From contig NC_090698.1 of NCBI RefSeq assembly GCF_040954835.1, positions 74,568,284 through 74,632,283 of the forward strand: 64,000 nucleotides of DNA, in the 5' to 3' direction. Below the pieces are notes generated by a model, which did no database searches, had not been told where the DNA came from, and worked only from the letters and a program-made list of their open reading frames with translations. This DNA is from Lepisosteus oculatus. Its lineage: Eukaryota > Chordata > Actinopteri > Semionotiformes > Lepisosteidae. This document shows, one piece after another, positions 9,743 through 20,200 of this stretch. The stretch's first letter is position 1; each line of letters begins with the position of its first letter. Both the position numbers and the translations under genes were made by a program.

Positions 9743-9970
9743 CTGGAGAAGCGGGGGGGCCAGTGGAGGGTCGTGGGCTGGAGGATGGCGGCTGTCCCCT
9801 GTGCCTCGTCACGCTGGGCTCCGGTAGCGCTGTCTGTGTGTCCGCCTGTCTGTCTCGATGTTCCTCAGTCCAGGAGTCTCTCCGCCCGTCAGGGTCCCGG
9901 CAGCTCTGCTGGCTCTGTCTGTGTCTCGGTGACTGCCAGCCTCCCCTTCCCTGCCTATTTATCGCGCCCA
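9743..9970 (-). promoter_or_regulatory. Candidate TATA promoter and untranslated first exon
   Basis: On the minus strand GATAAATAG (9955-9963) is followed by about 200 bp of CpG-containing sequence and a strong donor context CTTCTCCAG|GTAGGAAAG with the exon end at 9743. It faces GNRH2, so it could be a distal alternative first exon of GNRH2 or the start of an unseen transcript. No protein is recognisable in it. Confidence 0.35.
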
Positions 9971-10204
9971 CCCCACCCCCCATCTGGCCGCAGCCTCTGT
10001 TGGGAATTCAGTGCGACTGAAGACCAATCAATCCTCATTTCCATGTCCAAATACCTGCAGCTCTGACTCGCCTGTCCCCAGAGACACAGCTCCTTCTGAG
10101 TACCTGCACACACCACACACAGCCCTGACCTCTACAGGTCCACTCAAGCACACTCTCACACACAGGCCCTACTGAGCCACTCTCACACAGGCTATTAAAG
10201 GCTT

Positions 10205-10420
10205 GTGAAAGACTACACACAGCAGATACACAGAGCAGATACACAGCAGACACACCGAGCAGACACACAGCACAGAGATACAGAACAGACACACAGAGCA
10301 GACACACAGCACAGACACACAGAGCAGACACACAGCACAGACACACAGAGCAGACACACAGCACAGACACAGAGCACAGACACACAGCAGACACACAGCA
10401 CAGACACACAGAGCAGACAT
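10205..10420. repeat. Short-period satellite, ACACAGAGCAGAC type
   Basis: About 215 bp of imperfect CACAGCAGACACACAGAGCA repeats with periods of 10 and about 20 bp. Confidence 0.85.
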
Positions 10421-10669
10421 GCAGTGCCACATGTTGCACAACTGCCCAAATCAATCCTCCTGTCTACTGCCTCTTAGCTTCCAAACCCCTCACTTGTCCT
10501 GCTCTTGTGACAAACAATCACATCCTGAATATAGAGAGAAGGGACTTGTGAGTCTATCACTTTTCTACTGCACCTCTCCACCAGCAAACACTAAAAACAA
10601 CCTTCTTCAGAAATGCTCATATTGTATAACTCATTCAAGTAGGAGCTGCGTCAACAGGTGTAGTCTGCA

Positions 10670-10915
10670 AAGGAACAAGTAAAGGTTTATTCCATGCTGA
10701 AAACAGAAGAGAGAAAACACAACGTTTCGGCTGTGGAGCTTTCTTTGGGTGAAGACAGACCCTGTGTTCCTACATATTGTTGATGCTGATTCCCAGGTTT
10801 CTTTCAAGAATCAGCTGGATGAGATCCTGGGATCAATTAGCTGCTTCACCACTGCAGTAAGTGGGCTAGTGGGCTGGATAGTCCTGATGTCCTCCTCTCA
10901 TCTGTATCTGTAAGA
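10670..10915 (+). mobile_element. Retroelement tails (two families)
   Basis: 10670-10755 (GGTTTATTCCATGCTGAAAA, then AACGTTTCGGCTGTGGAGC) has a reverse-complement partner at 24065-24145. 10775-10915 contains AATCAGCTGGATGAGATCCT and GGGATCAATTAGCTGC, the 3' UTR block of a CR1-like LINE that recurs at several sites in this window. Confidence 0.55.
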
Positions 10916-10929
10916 GCCGGCAGGCTCAC

Positions 10930-12280
10930 ACAAGCTGACAGCAGGGAGAGTGAGGATGGCAATGGGGCAGCGGTGACCATAAACCAGGACACCGTTTACT
11001 TAATGCAGCAGCATCACAAAATCTGTTCCTGGCCTTTGTCGTTTTTCTGTTCCTGACAGACGTTTGTTTTTCCCCTCGAAGGGTGGGCTGATGTCACAGC
11101 GTCGGGGCCTGGCCGACGGCTTCAGGCAGGTGTGGCGGCTCGTGCTGAGCCCCAGCGATGTCGGGCTGTCCGCGTGGGCGTGCCTGCCCTGTCTGCACAG
11201 TACTCCCATTCCAAGCCCAGCACACAGGCTGACACTGACCAGGGCCCTGGCCGTTCAAAATCGAGAAACACGAACCCTCCTCGCCCAGAGTTTTATCTGT
11301 AACGCTGTCACTACTACAGGGCCCTTCTAATTTTGTGAGATGTCATATCGTAGAACCAGTTGAGTCCGAGCACTGGCCAGGAAGCACTGCAGCCACTTGT
11401 GGCAGAGAGAAGTGAATTTAAAACTGAGAACTGGGGCCATTTCTTAATGCAAAGGGAGCGGGAGAGTGGAACAAGCTGCCTGGCCATGTTGTGGTCATGA
11501 CTGTGACCTGTCTTGTGGATTAACGAAGCGAGGTGCCCAGCTCCATTCCTCACAGAACGGGCCATTTAGAGTATCCAGGGAACCAACCAGCTTGTCTCTG
11601 GGAGGTTGGAGAGAAAGTCTGTGGAAAATTCACAGAAACCCCAGGAAACATGCAGACTCCCCACAGAATGATGACTTGAACTTCGGCCAGAGCAGAAGCG
11701 TCACTACCCACTATGTGACTGTGCCACCTAACCCAATAGGGTTCAGATTCAGGTCCTGACAGCCTCACTGGGTGAGAAGGCTGGGAGGCAGACAGCTACT
11801 GGGAGGCAGACAGCTGGAGAAGCTGGGACTGCTGTTTTCCTGTTCTTGTTCTTGCGTCATTTCAGAGGCACGATGCCGATATTAAGGGAGTCTTGCACGT
11901 GTAGCCCTGCGTCACACTGGCTCCTCCTGTGACCAGCAGCTCTCATCTGCCTCTGCTGAAGACAGGAAGCTCTCCACCACATGAATACAAATTGCTGAAC
12001 AAGCCTCAGCAAACATGCAATGGAGATGTAACGCTGTCTTTCATTAGAGCCTGACAGCGCTAACAGAGCTCAGCAGGCCCCAGGGGCTGGAGGCTAATGC
12101 CCATGTTAAAATGTTGATTGCATTTCCTGGAGTGTTAAACAGCATTTGAGCTGCGGACTGAGCCCTGTCTCTGTGCAAATCTCTCTGTGACAACCCAGTG
12201 ACCCACAGGGATGAATCACTGCCTCTGGCCTTAACCCTTTCCTTTCCATCCACCTGCAGAAACTCTGATCCTTAGCTCTC
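10930..12280. other. Intergenic; degenerate LINE tail and minus-strand tRNA-SINE
   Basis: 11455-11510 carries the GTGGAACAAGCTGCC motif of the CR1-like tail. 11570-11745 is a degraded minus-strand tRNA-SINE (AAACATGCAGACTCCCCACA, then a GTGACTGTGCCACC head). No coding exon is supported in the rest. Confidence 0.5.
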
Positions 12281-12284
12281 TCTG

Positions 12285-12625
12285 GGCTCTACCCACTGAC
12301 CCACACTGCCTCCCTCTCTCTGGGCTCTACCCACTGGCCCAAACTGCCTCTCTCTCTCTGGGCTCTACCCACTGGCCTACACTGCCTCCCTCTCTCTGGA
12401 CTCTACCCACTGGCCCACACTGCCTCCCTCTCTCGGCTCTACCCACTGGCCCACACTGCCTCCCTCTCTCGGCTCTACCCACTGGCCCACACTGCCTCCC
12501 TCTCTCGGCTCTACCCACTGGCCCACACTGCCTCCCTCTCTCTGGGCTCTACCCACTGGCCCACACTGCCTCCCTCTCTCTGGGCTCTACCCACTGGCCC
12601 ACACTGCCTCCCTCTCTCTCTCAGC
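12285..12625. repeat. 38-bp minisatellite, family A, copy 1
   Basis: Nine or so copies containing CTCTACCCACTGGCCCACAC plus a TGCCTCCCTCTCTCTGGG linker; some units are 35 bp. The same unit forms arrays at 23190-23370 (reverse orientation) and 52905-54030. Confidence 0.93.
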
Positions 12626-12629
12626 CCTG

Positions 12630-13370
12630 CCAGCCACTCTTAACTCACAACCACTAGACCTGCTTGGCTCTTTCAGTAAAAATATCTGTCTGTTAGCTTC
12701 AAATATAAGACCATACCTGGTTTCTGAAATTTTTTTAAATTAAAAACAAGATTACAGGCAGGAGGTTCTAAAATCGAGATGAAGATGGAAGATCTCTTTA
12801 ACCTGTGTAACCACGTCTCCTGGGAGAGACTCTGCGCTAATTATAATGACTAACTGAGCGCAGAGGAACACAGGGGCTCTAATTTACCACAGATCAATAT
12901 TTGCTGCTGTAATTGAAATCAGAGCCTGTGTGCTCTCTTCTGAGCCCTTGGGCCCGTGGGGTCAGAGGTCACAATCAATAAACAGAAGCCAAGAAAGAAG
13001 AATAAGTGCACACAGGCTCACAGTCCTGGCACGAGGGCCACAGAGGGCCGGAGCGCAGCAGTCAACAGGCCGTTTGCCCCTGCAGTGCTGAGTAATGAAA
13101 GGACACTGTGAGTCATCTTCAGACACACTGGCACGGCACTATCTTGATATCCAGGCAGCTCTCTGAGGACACCGTGAGGTGTCTGAGATATTTCCACGTA
13201 TAGGGGGATGAGTCTTGAACAATCTTCTATGAAAAGGAGGTCCACAGCAATCTGATTCAGTCCCCAAATCAGTGCAGCCCACCCAAGAGCTACAGAGAAC
13301 ACAAGCCTGAGCTTGCTGGCACATGATCAATGGAGAGATGGATGAAGCCACTTTTCAATGACCAGTGACA
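12630..13370. other. Intergenic, nothing recognised
   Basis: I see no exon with a convincing splice context, no RNA gene and no clear mobile element. Confidence 0.4.
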
Positions 13371-13520
13371 ATACTGCGCTGACAGTCTGACAGTGCTGAG
13401 CTCACAAACTGACTCAATACTGCACTGACAGTCTGACACACTGCTGAGCTGATAGTCTGACACACTTCTGGACTGACAGTCTGACACACTGCTGAGCTAA
13501 CAGTGTGACAGTGTTGATCT
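13370..13520. repeat. Degenerate CTGACAGTCTGACACACTG array
   Basis: Four to five imperfect copies of a roughly 30-bp unit with AGTCTGACACACTGCTGAGC as core. Confidence 0.75.
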
Positions 13521-13935
13521 GATAGTCCAGGGTTGTTGGCTTGTGCTGTGAGCGGGTGACTCTGATCTGTGGGGCTGGCTGGTGTCAATGTGGCTCAGAA
13601 CAGTTACCTTCAGGACCAGCTGGCTGAAGGATTGTTTTCTCTGTTTAGCTCCAAGCTGAGGAGGGCTTCTTGGTGGAGGAAAGAAATGTCTTCTGATCTC
13701 GGGGTTGAAAAAGACATAGACACAGTAGATTCCACTTCTGTCTTGAGGTTCATGTTCCACTGGTTATTCATGAAGAGGTCTGCTGGCTTGACTTTGTCAG
13801 TGCCTTTAAGGATTTTAGCTACACTTCTCCTACATCGTACTTTACAGTGGGTATGGGCCTAATTTTGCCATGCTCAAACTTATTTGTTGTTTTTCTCTGC
13901 ACATGTAGAATGTTTTTACATAGATCTGCCATATT

Positions 13936-14130
13936 ACCCTGCAGCTCCCAGCTGGCAGCCCACAAGCCCAGCAGGTGTGAGCCTGGTCAGTACCTCGATG
14001 GGAGACTCCTGGGAAAGCTAGGGCTGCTGCTGGAAGAGGTGTTAGAGAGGCCAGTAGGGGGCGCTCACCTTGAGGTCTGTATGCGTCCTAATGCCCCATC
14101 ATTATATAATTCTTATAATAATAATAATTT
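13936..14130 (+). mobile_element. 5S-rRNA-derived SINE, copy 1
   Basis: AGCAGGTGTGAGCCTGGTCA, then GTACCTCGATGGGAGACTCC and TGGGAAAGCT match the internal promoter (A box, intermediate element, C box) of 5S rRNA genes, as in SINE3-class elements. A body (GGCCAGTAGGGGGCGCTCAC) follows and an A/T-rich tail with TAATAATAATAAT ends it. The middle of the body is deleted relative to 22437-22990. Confidence 0.85.
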
Positions 14131-14539
14131 CTGCCAGATGAACTAACTGATTGGCAGTCCGAGGTCTGTGAGCTGGTAGTTGTTCCATGGCATTGTTCAG
14201 TGTGAAGCTGTACCTGTTTCTCTGTACGTCTGTTGCTGTGTCTCTCACTCTGTTTCCATCTATAACCATGTTATTAAAATAAAACTGCTCTTGTCTAATG
14301 GTTTGAAAACTGAGACTATGTCTCCCTCTTGTGGAATTAAATAAAAACTACAGTACTAATAGTTTCAACTGAAAAATGCATAAACCACATCATAAATTAA
14401 TATAGTGCATATTTTGGTTCCTTTAGGCCAGTGTGGAAATTATTTTTGCTTTCTCATCTGTGTGTGCCGCTTCCTGCTCTTGCAAACAGGATTGGGCCTC
14501 GCAGACCTTCAAGACTATAGAACAGCAACACCCTGGATC

Positions 14540-14955
14540 GAGAATCAAAATAATAATAATAATAAAAATTACTTATGCTTATATAGCGCTTTTCTGGACA
14601 CTCCACTTAAAGCGCTTTACAGGTAATGGGGACCCCCCTCCACCACCACCAGTGTGCAGCCCCACCTGGATGATGTGACGGCAGCCATAGTGCGCCAGAA
14701 CGCTCACCACACATCAGCTCTCAGTGGGGAGGAGAGCAGAGTAATGTAGCCAGTTCATAGAGGGGGATTATTAGGAGGCCATGATTGGTTAAGGCCAATG
14801 GGAAATTTGGCCAGGACACCGGGGTTACACCCCTACTCTTCTCGAGAAACGCCCTGGGATTTTTAATGACCACAGAGAGTCAGGACCTCGATTTTACATC
14901 TCATCCAAAGGACGGCGCCTGTTTACAGTATAGTGTCCCCGTGACTGTGACTGAA
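14540..14955 (-). mobile_element. 5S-SINE family, copy without the 5S head
   Basis: Read on the minus strand it starts with the segment that follows the 5S head in the 22437 copy (CCGAGGTCCTGAC-like, then TGTGGTCATTAAAAATCCCA) and ends AAAGCGCTATATAAGCATAA with an ATT-repeat tail. It is therefore a 5'-truncated copy and shows the full 3' half of the family. Confidence 0.75.
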
Positions 14956-15039
14956 GAAAGTTTAAAAGCAAGATGAGCCATTCAGCTCATCTGGCCATTA
15001 GGTAATTAGAAGTTAATTGATCTCAGTGTCCCATCCAGG

Positions 15040-15310
15040 CCAGGGTATTGACTTTCAACAGCATGGCTGGGTACTGTAGCTTGTTCCACACTCCCACCGC
15101 CCTTTGTGTACAGTAGTGCCTCCTGTTCTTGGTTTTATATGCACTGTTCTGTAGTTTCCACTCGTGTCCCCTGGTTCATGTTTCACTGCCTGTTCTGAAA
15201 AAGTGTGCTGGGTGTCTCTGAGGATTCTGAATGCTTGTATCAGGTTCCCTCCTAGTCTTGTTTGTTCAAGACTAAAGAGACCCAGCACCTTCAGGCTGTC
15301 AGCCCTGATG
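15040..15310 (-). mobile_element. CR1-like LINE 3' UTR fragment
   Basis: On the minus strand the block contains AGTGTGGAACAAGCTACAGT and the other words of the interspersed tail seen at 6260-6355, 10775-10915, 41085-41290, 57110-57340 and 59400-59660. It is a non-coding fragment. Confidence 0.55.
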
Positions 15311-15784
15311 TCCTAGAATGCATCTGTTTTTCTCTGGATGGATCCCAGGGCAGTAATATATTTTTTATATTTTAAATAATGATTAATAGTGTGCTATGTG
15401 ATTTATTTATTTAAATTCCAGCTTAACTTTGGATTGTAACATATTAACATTCTATTTATATATGATATGTTTTTATAGTCTAATGGCAATGATCAGACTT
15501 AATTGACCTGATGTCCATCCCTTAGCAATCTCAGAGAGAGCTTCAGAGACAGTAATGGAGCTGTCAGGCTGCAGTCAGGCAAACTGCACAGAGCAGGGTA
15601 GTAACATCAGGAGGCAGAGCTGATGGTTTTCAGCATTATTGTGGGTGTGAAATAGACCGTGCTACTGACACTGTATCTCCCTCTCTGAGCCGCAGGAATG
15701 AAATGCTCCTGATTGGTAAGAGTATACGTTGGGGCATGTAAACATTTACCTTAACAAATTTCATCCTTCCGTTTTCTAGCAGCT

Positions 15785-16112
15785 TAATCAAATTCAGGGT
15801 CGTGGGGCAGCTGGACCCTGTCCTGGCAAACAGCAAGTGCAAGGCAGGACACTCCCTGGATGGGACACCAGTCCACAGGCACACACAGACACAGACTCTC
15901 ACCAGTGCCAGTTTTCCCAGAAGCCAATTCTCCTACTGGTATGTCTTTGGACAGCTGGAGGCAACCAGAGCACCTGGAGGAAACCCACACAAACATGGAG
16001 AGAACATACAAACTCCACACACACAGCACCCCAGGTCTGGAATTGAGCTCAGGGCCCCAGCGCTGCGAGACAACCATGTTGATCAGTGCACCACCGTGAT
16101 GCTGCCTGTTAA
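15785..16112 (-). mobile_element. tRNA-derived SINE, near full length
   Basis: On the minus strand it begins with a tRNA-like head (GGTGGTGCACTGATCAACAT), passes GTTTGTATGTTCTCTCCATG and ends near CAGGGTCCAGCTGCCCC. Related copies are at 11570, 17745, 20508 and 63758. Confidence 0.8.
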
Positions 16113-16384
16113 TGAGCTTCTGTGAGGGCTGATATTACCCTTTCACATGCAAAGTTACACTCAGAGTGGCAGAGGATTGCAACCATGGCTTCAGAACATG
16201 CTGTACCTGCACTGTGGCCTGTACACTTAATTCAAAACATATTTTACAATGAGCTTTGAGGTCTTAAAAAGTTGAATGGGATTTGTAAGTGATATGAACC
16301 CCGAGCTAATTAGTGTGTTCCAGAGTTGCCCTCGTTGAAGTGTGATGTGTGAAAAACTAACCTGCAGGAGGACAAACTGTGGGT

Positions 16385-16670
16385 GAGTCTGGTGGGAGTC
16401 ACTCCCACAGTGAGAGTGTCCCATACAGTGATACGTCTACTGTGGGTGTGTCAAATATAGAGTCATTCCAGTGTGACCATGCCTGGTACAGGGCCACTCT
16501 CATTGTGGGCGTGTCCCATACAGTATTACTACCACCATGGGCGTATCCAGCAACAAACCACACCCATTATGGGCGTGTCAAAGACGATACCACACCCCCA
16601 TATCGTGTGGGCGTGTCCTGTGTATGGTCACTCCCGTTGTGGGTGTGTCCTGTGTCACTCCCACCTGTGT
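16385..16670. repeat. Degenerate hairpin repeat, GTGGGCGTGTCC units
   Basis: Seven to eight spaced copies of the type CACTCCCATTGTGGGCGTGTC in which the ACTCCC/ACACCC half pairs with GGGTGT/GGGCGTGT, so each unit is a small inverted repeat. It lies about 300 bp past the vasotocin polyadenylation signal. Confidence 0.7.
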
Positions 16671-16960
16671 CTGCTCAGCACATAAGCAGCACCTCCCAAG
16701 AGCTGATGAGGCAGAAACAAGCAATCAAATTGTTGATAAGTGAGTAGTTGCAGGAAACTACCTCTGAAATGTGACATATTTAGAACAAATACCGAAGGCA
16801 GAAAAATCAACCCCTCTTAACAAGCAGTCAGATCAATTAAGGACGGGAATTAGCACTGCTTAATTGCCAGAAGAAACAGGGGTCCTGCAGGCCAGTTCAG
16901 GAACCACTAATCTGGAGAACACAGCTCAGGCACATCACTTAACAACAGTGCAAGAAAAGG

Positions 16961-16966
16961 TTTATT
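16961..16966 (-). other. Vasotocin polyadenylation signal
   Basis: TTTATT on the plus strand (AATAAA on the minus strand) about 300 bp after the vasotocin stop codon, giving a 3' UTR of normal length. Confidence 0.7.
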
Positions 16967-17265
16967 TGCTACATATTTACACTTCCCCCACACCGCTGTT
17001 TGTTACATAATGCAAATTTATATATATAAGCAATAAAAATTACAAGGTACTCCTTGCAAATTTCAGCATACAGGAAATACTTTCATTTTCATTGCTCCTT
17101 TTTTACATAAGAAAAGAGCCCCCCAGCCCCTCCCCGCCCTCCCCAGGTCCTGCGCTCCTCAGCAGGTGGGCTCAGGCCCGTCCTCTCCTCGCTCCAGGGG
17201 CCGGGGGCCAGGGGGGGCCGGGGCTGGGGCCCGAGTCTGTGCGCGGCTGTGTGTCCGGGCGGGCC

Positions 17266-20200
17266 TCAGTACTGCGGGGTCTGGCCTGCCCCCTGAGCCT
17301 GGCGGTGGGCCAAGTGCATGAGCCGCAGCAGCAGATCGCCGGCCGCACTGTCCACCAGGGCCCGGTTCTGGTCCGCAGGGGCGCGCCTCTTACTGCTGTC
17401 CTCCAGGCAGCTGGGGTCCAGCGAGCAGCTCTCTGTGGAGACACACAGGCCCGTCACAACACTGGGGGTCACTCAGACTGACTGTCACTCAACAGGAGCA
17501 GCCCCTCAGCCCCTCTCTCTTGTTCCCTTGCTCGTGTCTCCCAGGCTCTTCCTGAAGGATGCAGACTGCCATCTCAGTCTCCCTCAGCCTCGCCTGCCAC
17601 ACTCACACATTCTCACGGCCCCTTGTTGTCGGCCGGGAGACGAACAAATTCACTCCTATGAACCCCATTGAGGCCGAGACTCTGACCAGGTGATCAACAA
17701 GTGGAGAATAGTCAGCGAGGGCTCAGGAGCTGCTGTGGCCCCCAGGAACACTGAGTGGCACACCCCTACATAGACCTCATTATGTCTTTGGACTCTGGGG
17801 GGAAACCAGAGCATTAGAAGGAAACACAGGGAGAACATGCAGACTCCACACAGACAGCACCCCAGGAACTGAACCCAGGGCCCCAGCGCTGCGAGGCAGC
17901 AATGCTGATCACTGCACCACTGTACCGCCCTAACAGTATACTCAATTCTAATCCATTCTAAGCCCTTCTGCGTGTTATCTTCTGAGTGTGATGTCACACA
18001 GTGTCTGACCTTCATCACAGCAGACCCCTGGAGCAGCACAGCGCCCCCCCTCAGCACCACAGGCTCTGCCCCCGGCCTCGCAGGGAGATGGCAGGTAATT
18101 CTCCTCCAGGCAGCGCGCTGTCTCAGGGGTGCCCACATAGCAGCCCAGCTCCTCCCCACAGCAGATACTGGGGCCAAAACAGCGCCCCCTGTCCTCGGGG
18201 CCACACGCCATACACTGAGGAGAGAGAGAGACGGGGTCTGAAGAGAGACAGACAGAGGGGCTACAGACACACTGAGGAGAGAGAGAGACAGGGTCTGAAG
18301 AGAGACAGACAGAGGGCTACAGACACACTGAGGAGAGAGAGAGAGACAGGGTCTGAAGAGAGACAGACAGAGGGGCTACAGACACACTGAAGAGAGAGAG
18401 AGAGACAGGGTCTGAAGAGAGACAGACAGAGGGGCTACAGACACACTGAAGAGAGAGAGAGAGACAGGGTCTGAAGAGAGACAGACAGAGGGGCTACAGA
18501 CACACTGAGGAGAGAGAGAGAGACAGGGTCTGAAGAGAGACAGACAGAGGGCTACAGACACACTGAAGAGAGAGAGAGAGACAGGGTCTGAAGAGAGACA
18601 GACAGAGGGGCTACAGACACACTGAGGAGAGAGAGAGAGACAGGGTCTGAAGAGAGACAGACAGAGGGCTACAGACACACTGAAGAGAGAGAGAGAGACA
18701 GGGTCTGAAGAGAGACAGAGAGGGGCTACAGACACACTGAGGAGAGAGAGAGAGAGACAGGGTCTGAAAAGAGACAGACAGAAGAACTACAGACACACTG
18801 AGGAGAGAGAGAGAGACAGGGTCTGATTAGAGATAGACAGATGAGCTACAGACACACTGAGGAGAGAGGGAGAGAGAGAGGGTCTGAAGAGTGTGACAGG
18901 AGAAGGAACGGTCAAAGACAGAAGCACGAAAGGAAAGAGACATACTTCTGTCGGAGTTAAAAAGTTCGGGTTTCGCCAAAGCTAATACTGAGTGCTTTAA
19001 ATAGTGAAATCCAGGCACACCGCCTCAGTCTTGCATGAACTGCTCAATGTGAGAACCGAAATAGCGGCCCACCGTTTTCAATCAACCCCGCCGATTCAGA
19101 AGACTTCTCATTTCTCCGAGCCCTCTTCAGGAGGACGGCGACAAGCACTCTCACTCCCCGGCATAGAGCGACGCCACGATGTGAGTCTCCTGGCCGGGTC
19201 GGCTGCTCACCGTACAGCGGGAAATGGAAGCCCGTTTCCGCCAGGGAGTAAGAAAAAACGCGCTATGGTATCTCAGAATTCCGACTTAGTAACTCAGAAT
19301 TTTGACTTTATATCTCGTAATTGCGACTTTATATCTCACATTTGCGACTTCGAAATAGCCCACATTTCATTGTCTGTCCTCTTGTTATTTTAACGGATTC
19401 GGGTTCTAGGGCTTGTGCCCTCGCCTCTCCTACCCTAGTTCGTGCCTCACTGCATTGGCTCGGACCCGGGTCTTGCCAGCTGAGGTAAAGAACACTTTCT
19501 TCAGCCCCGGCGGCCAGCATCCCTGTGATGCGCAGGGGAGGGCGGTGCCGTCACCACACTACGATCTGGTTACACTATATTCATAAATCGTACAGGATCA
19601 TAGGATCTATAGGCCTGAAGACTTGTCTTGTACAGTGCCCTGATAAAAATCAAATTAATTACACTAATTTATATAGAATCCCATTTCCGCCAGTGAGGCT
19701 TCCATAGTACCCGGATGGAATAGTGGACGGTGGGCTTTTTAAAAAACGTTTCGGTTTAAACACCAGAAATACAAAAACGGAGACAGAATATGAAATAAGA
19801 TACAGAAATAGACACTTCACATCCAGAGGAATTCACAATTATAAAATCTGAAACTTATACTTTTTACATATTTCCATTGTATGTCCTTTTTTACTTAAAA
19901 AAGAAGGTCTTTAGCTCAGCTGGCAAGACCTGGGTCCGAGCCAATGCAGTGAGGCACGAACTAGGGTGGGAGCGGCGAGGGTTACAACAACAAAAGGACA
20001 GACAATGAAATGTGGGCTATTTCGAAGTCGCAAATGTGAGATATAAAGCCGCAATTACGAGATATAAAGTCATATTTCTGAGTTTTAAGTCGCAATTCTG
20101 AGATATAACGTCGGAATTCTGAGTTACTAAGTCGCAATTCTGAGATACCATAGCGCGTTTTTATTAACTCCCTGGCGGAAACGGGCTTCCATAGGGACTC

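Noticed and set aside
13936-14040. Functional 5S rRNA gene
   Set aside because: Only the internal promoter half is similar; the sequence continues into a SINE body and lacks the 5S ends.
19903-19945. tRNA gene in the fold-back arm
   Set aside because: A-box-like and B-box-like words are only about 10 bp apart and no cloverleaf can form; it is a relic inside the repeat arm.
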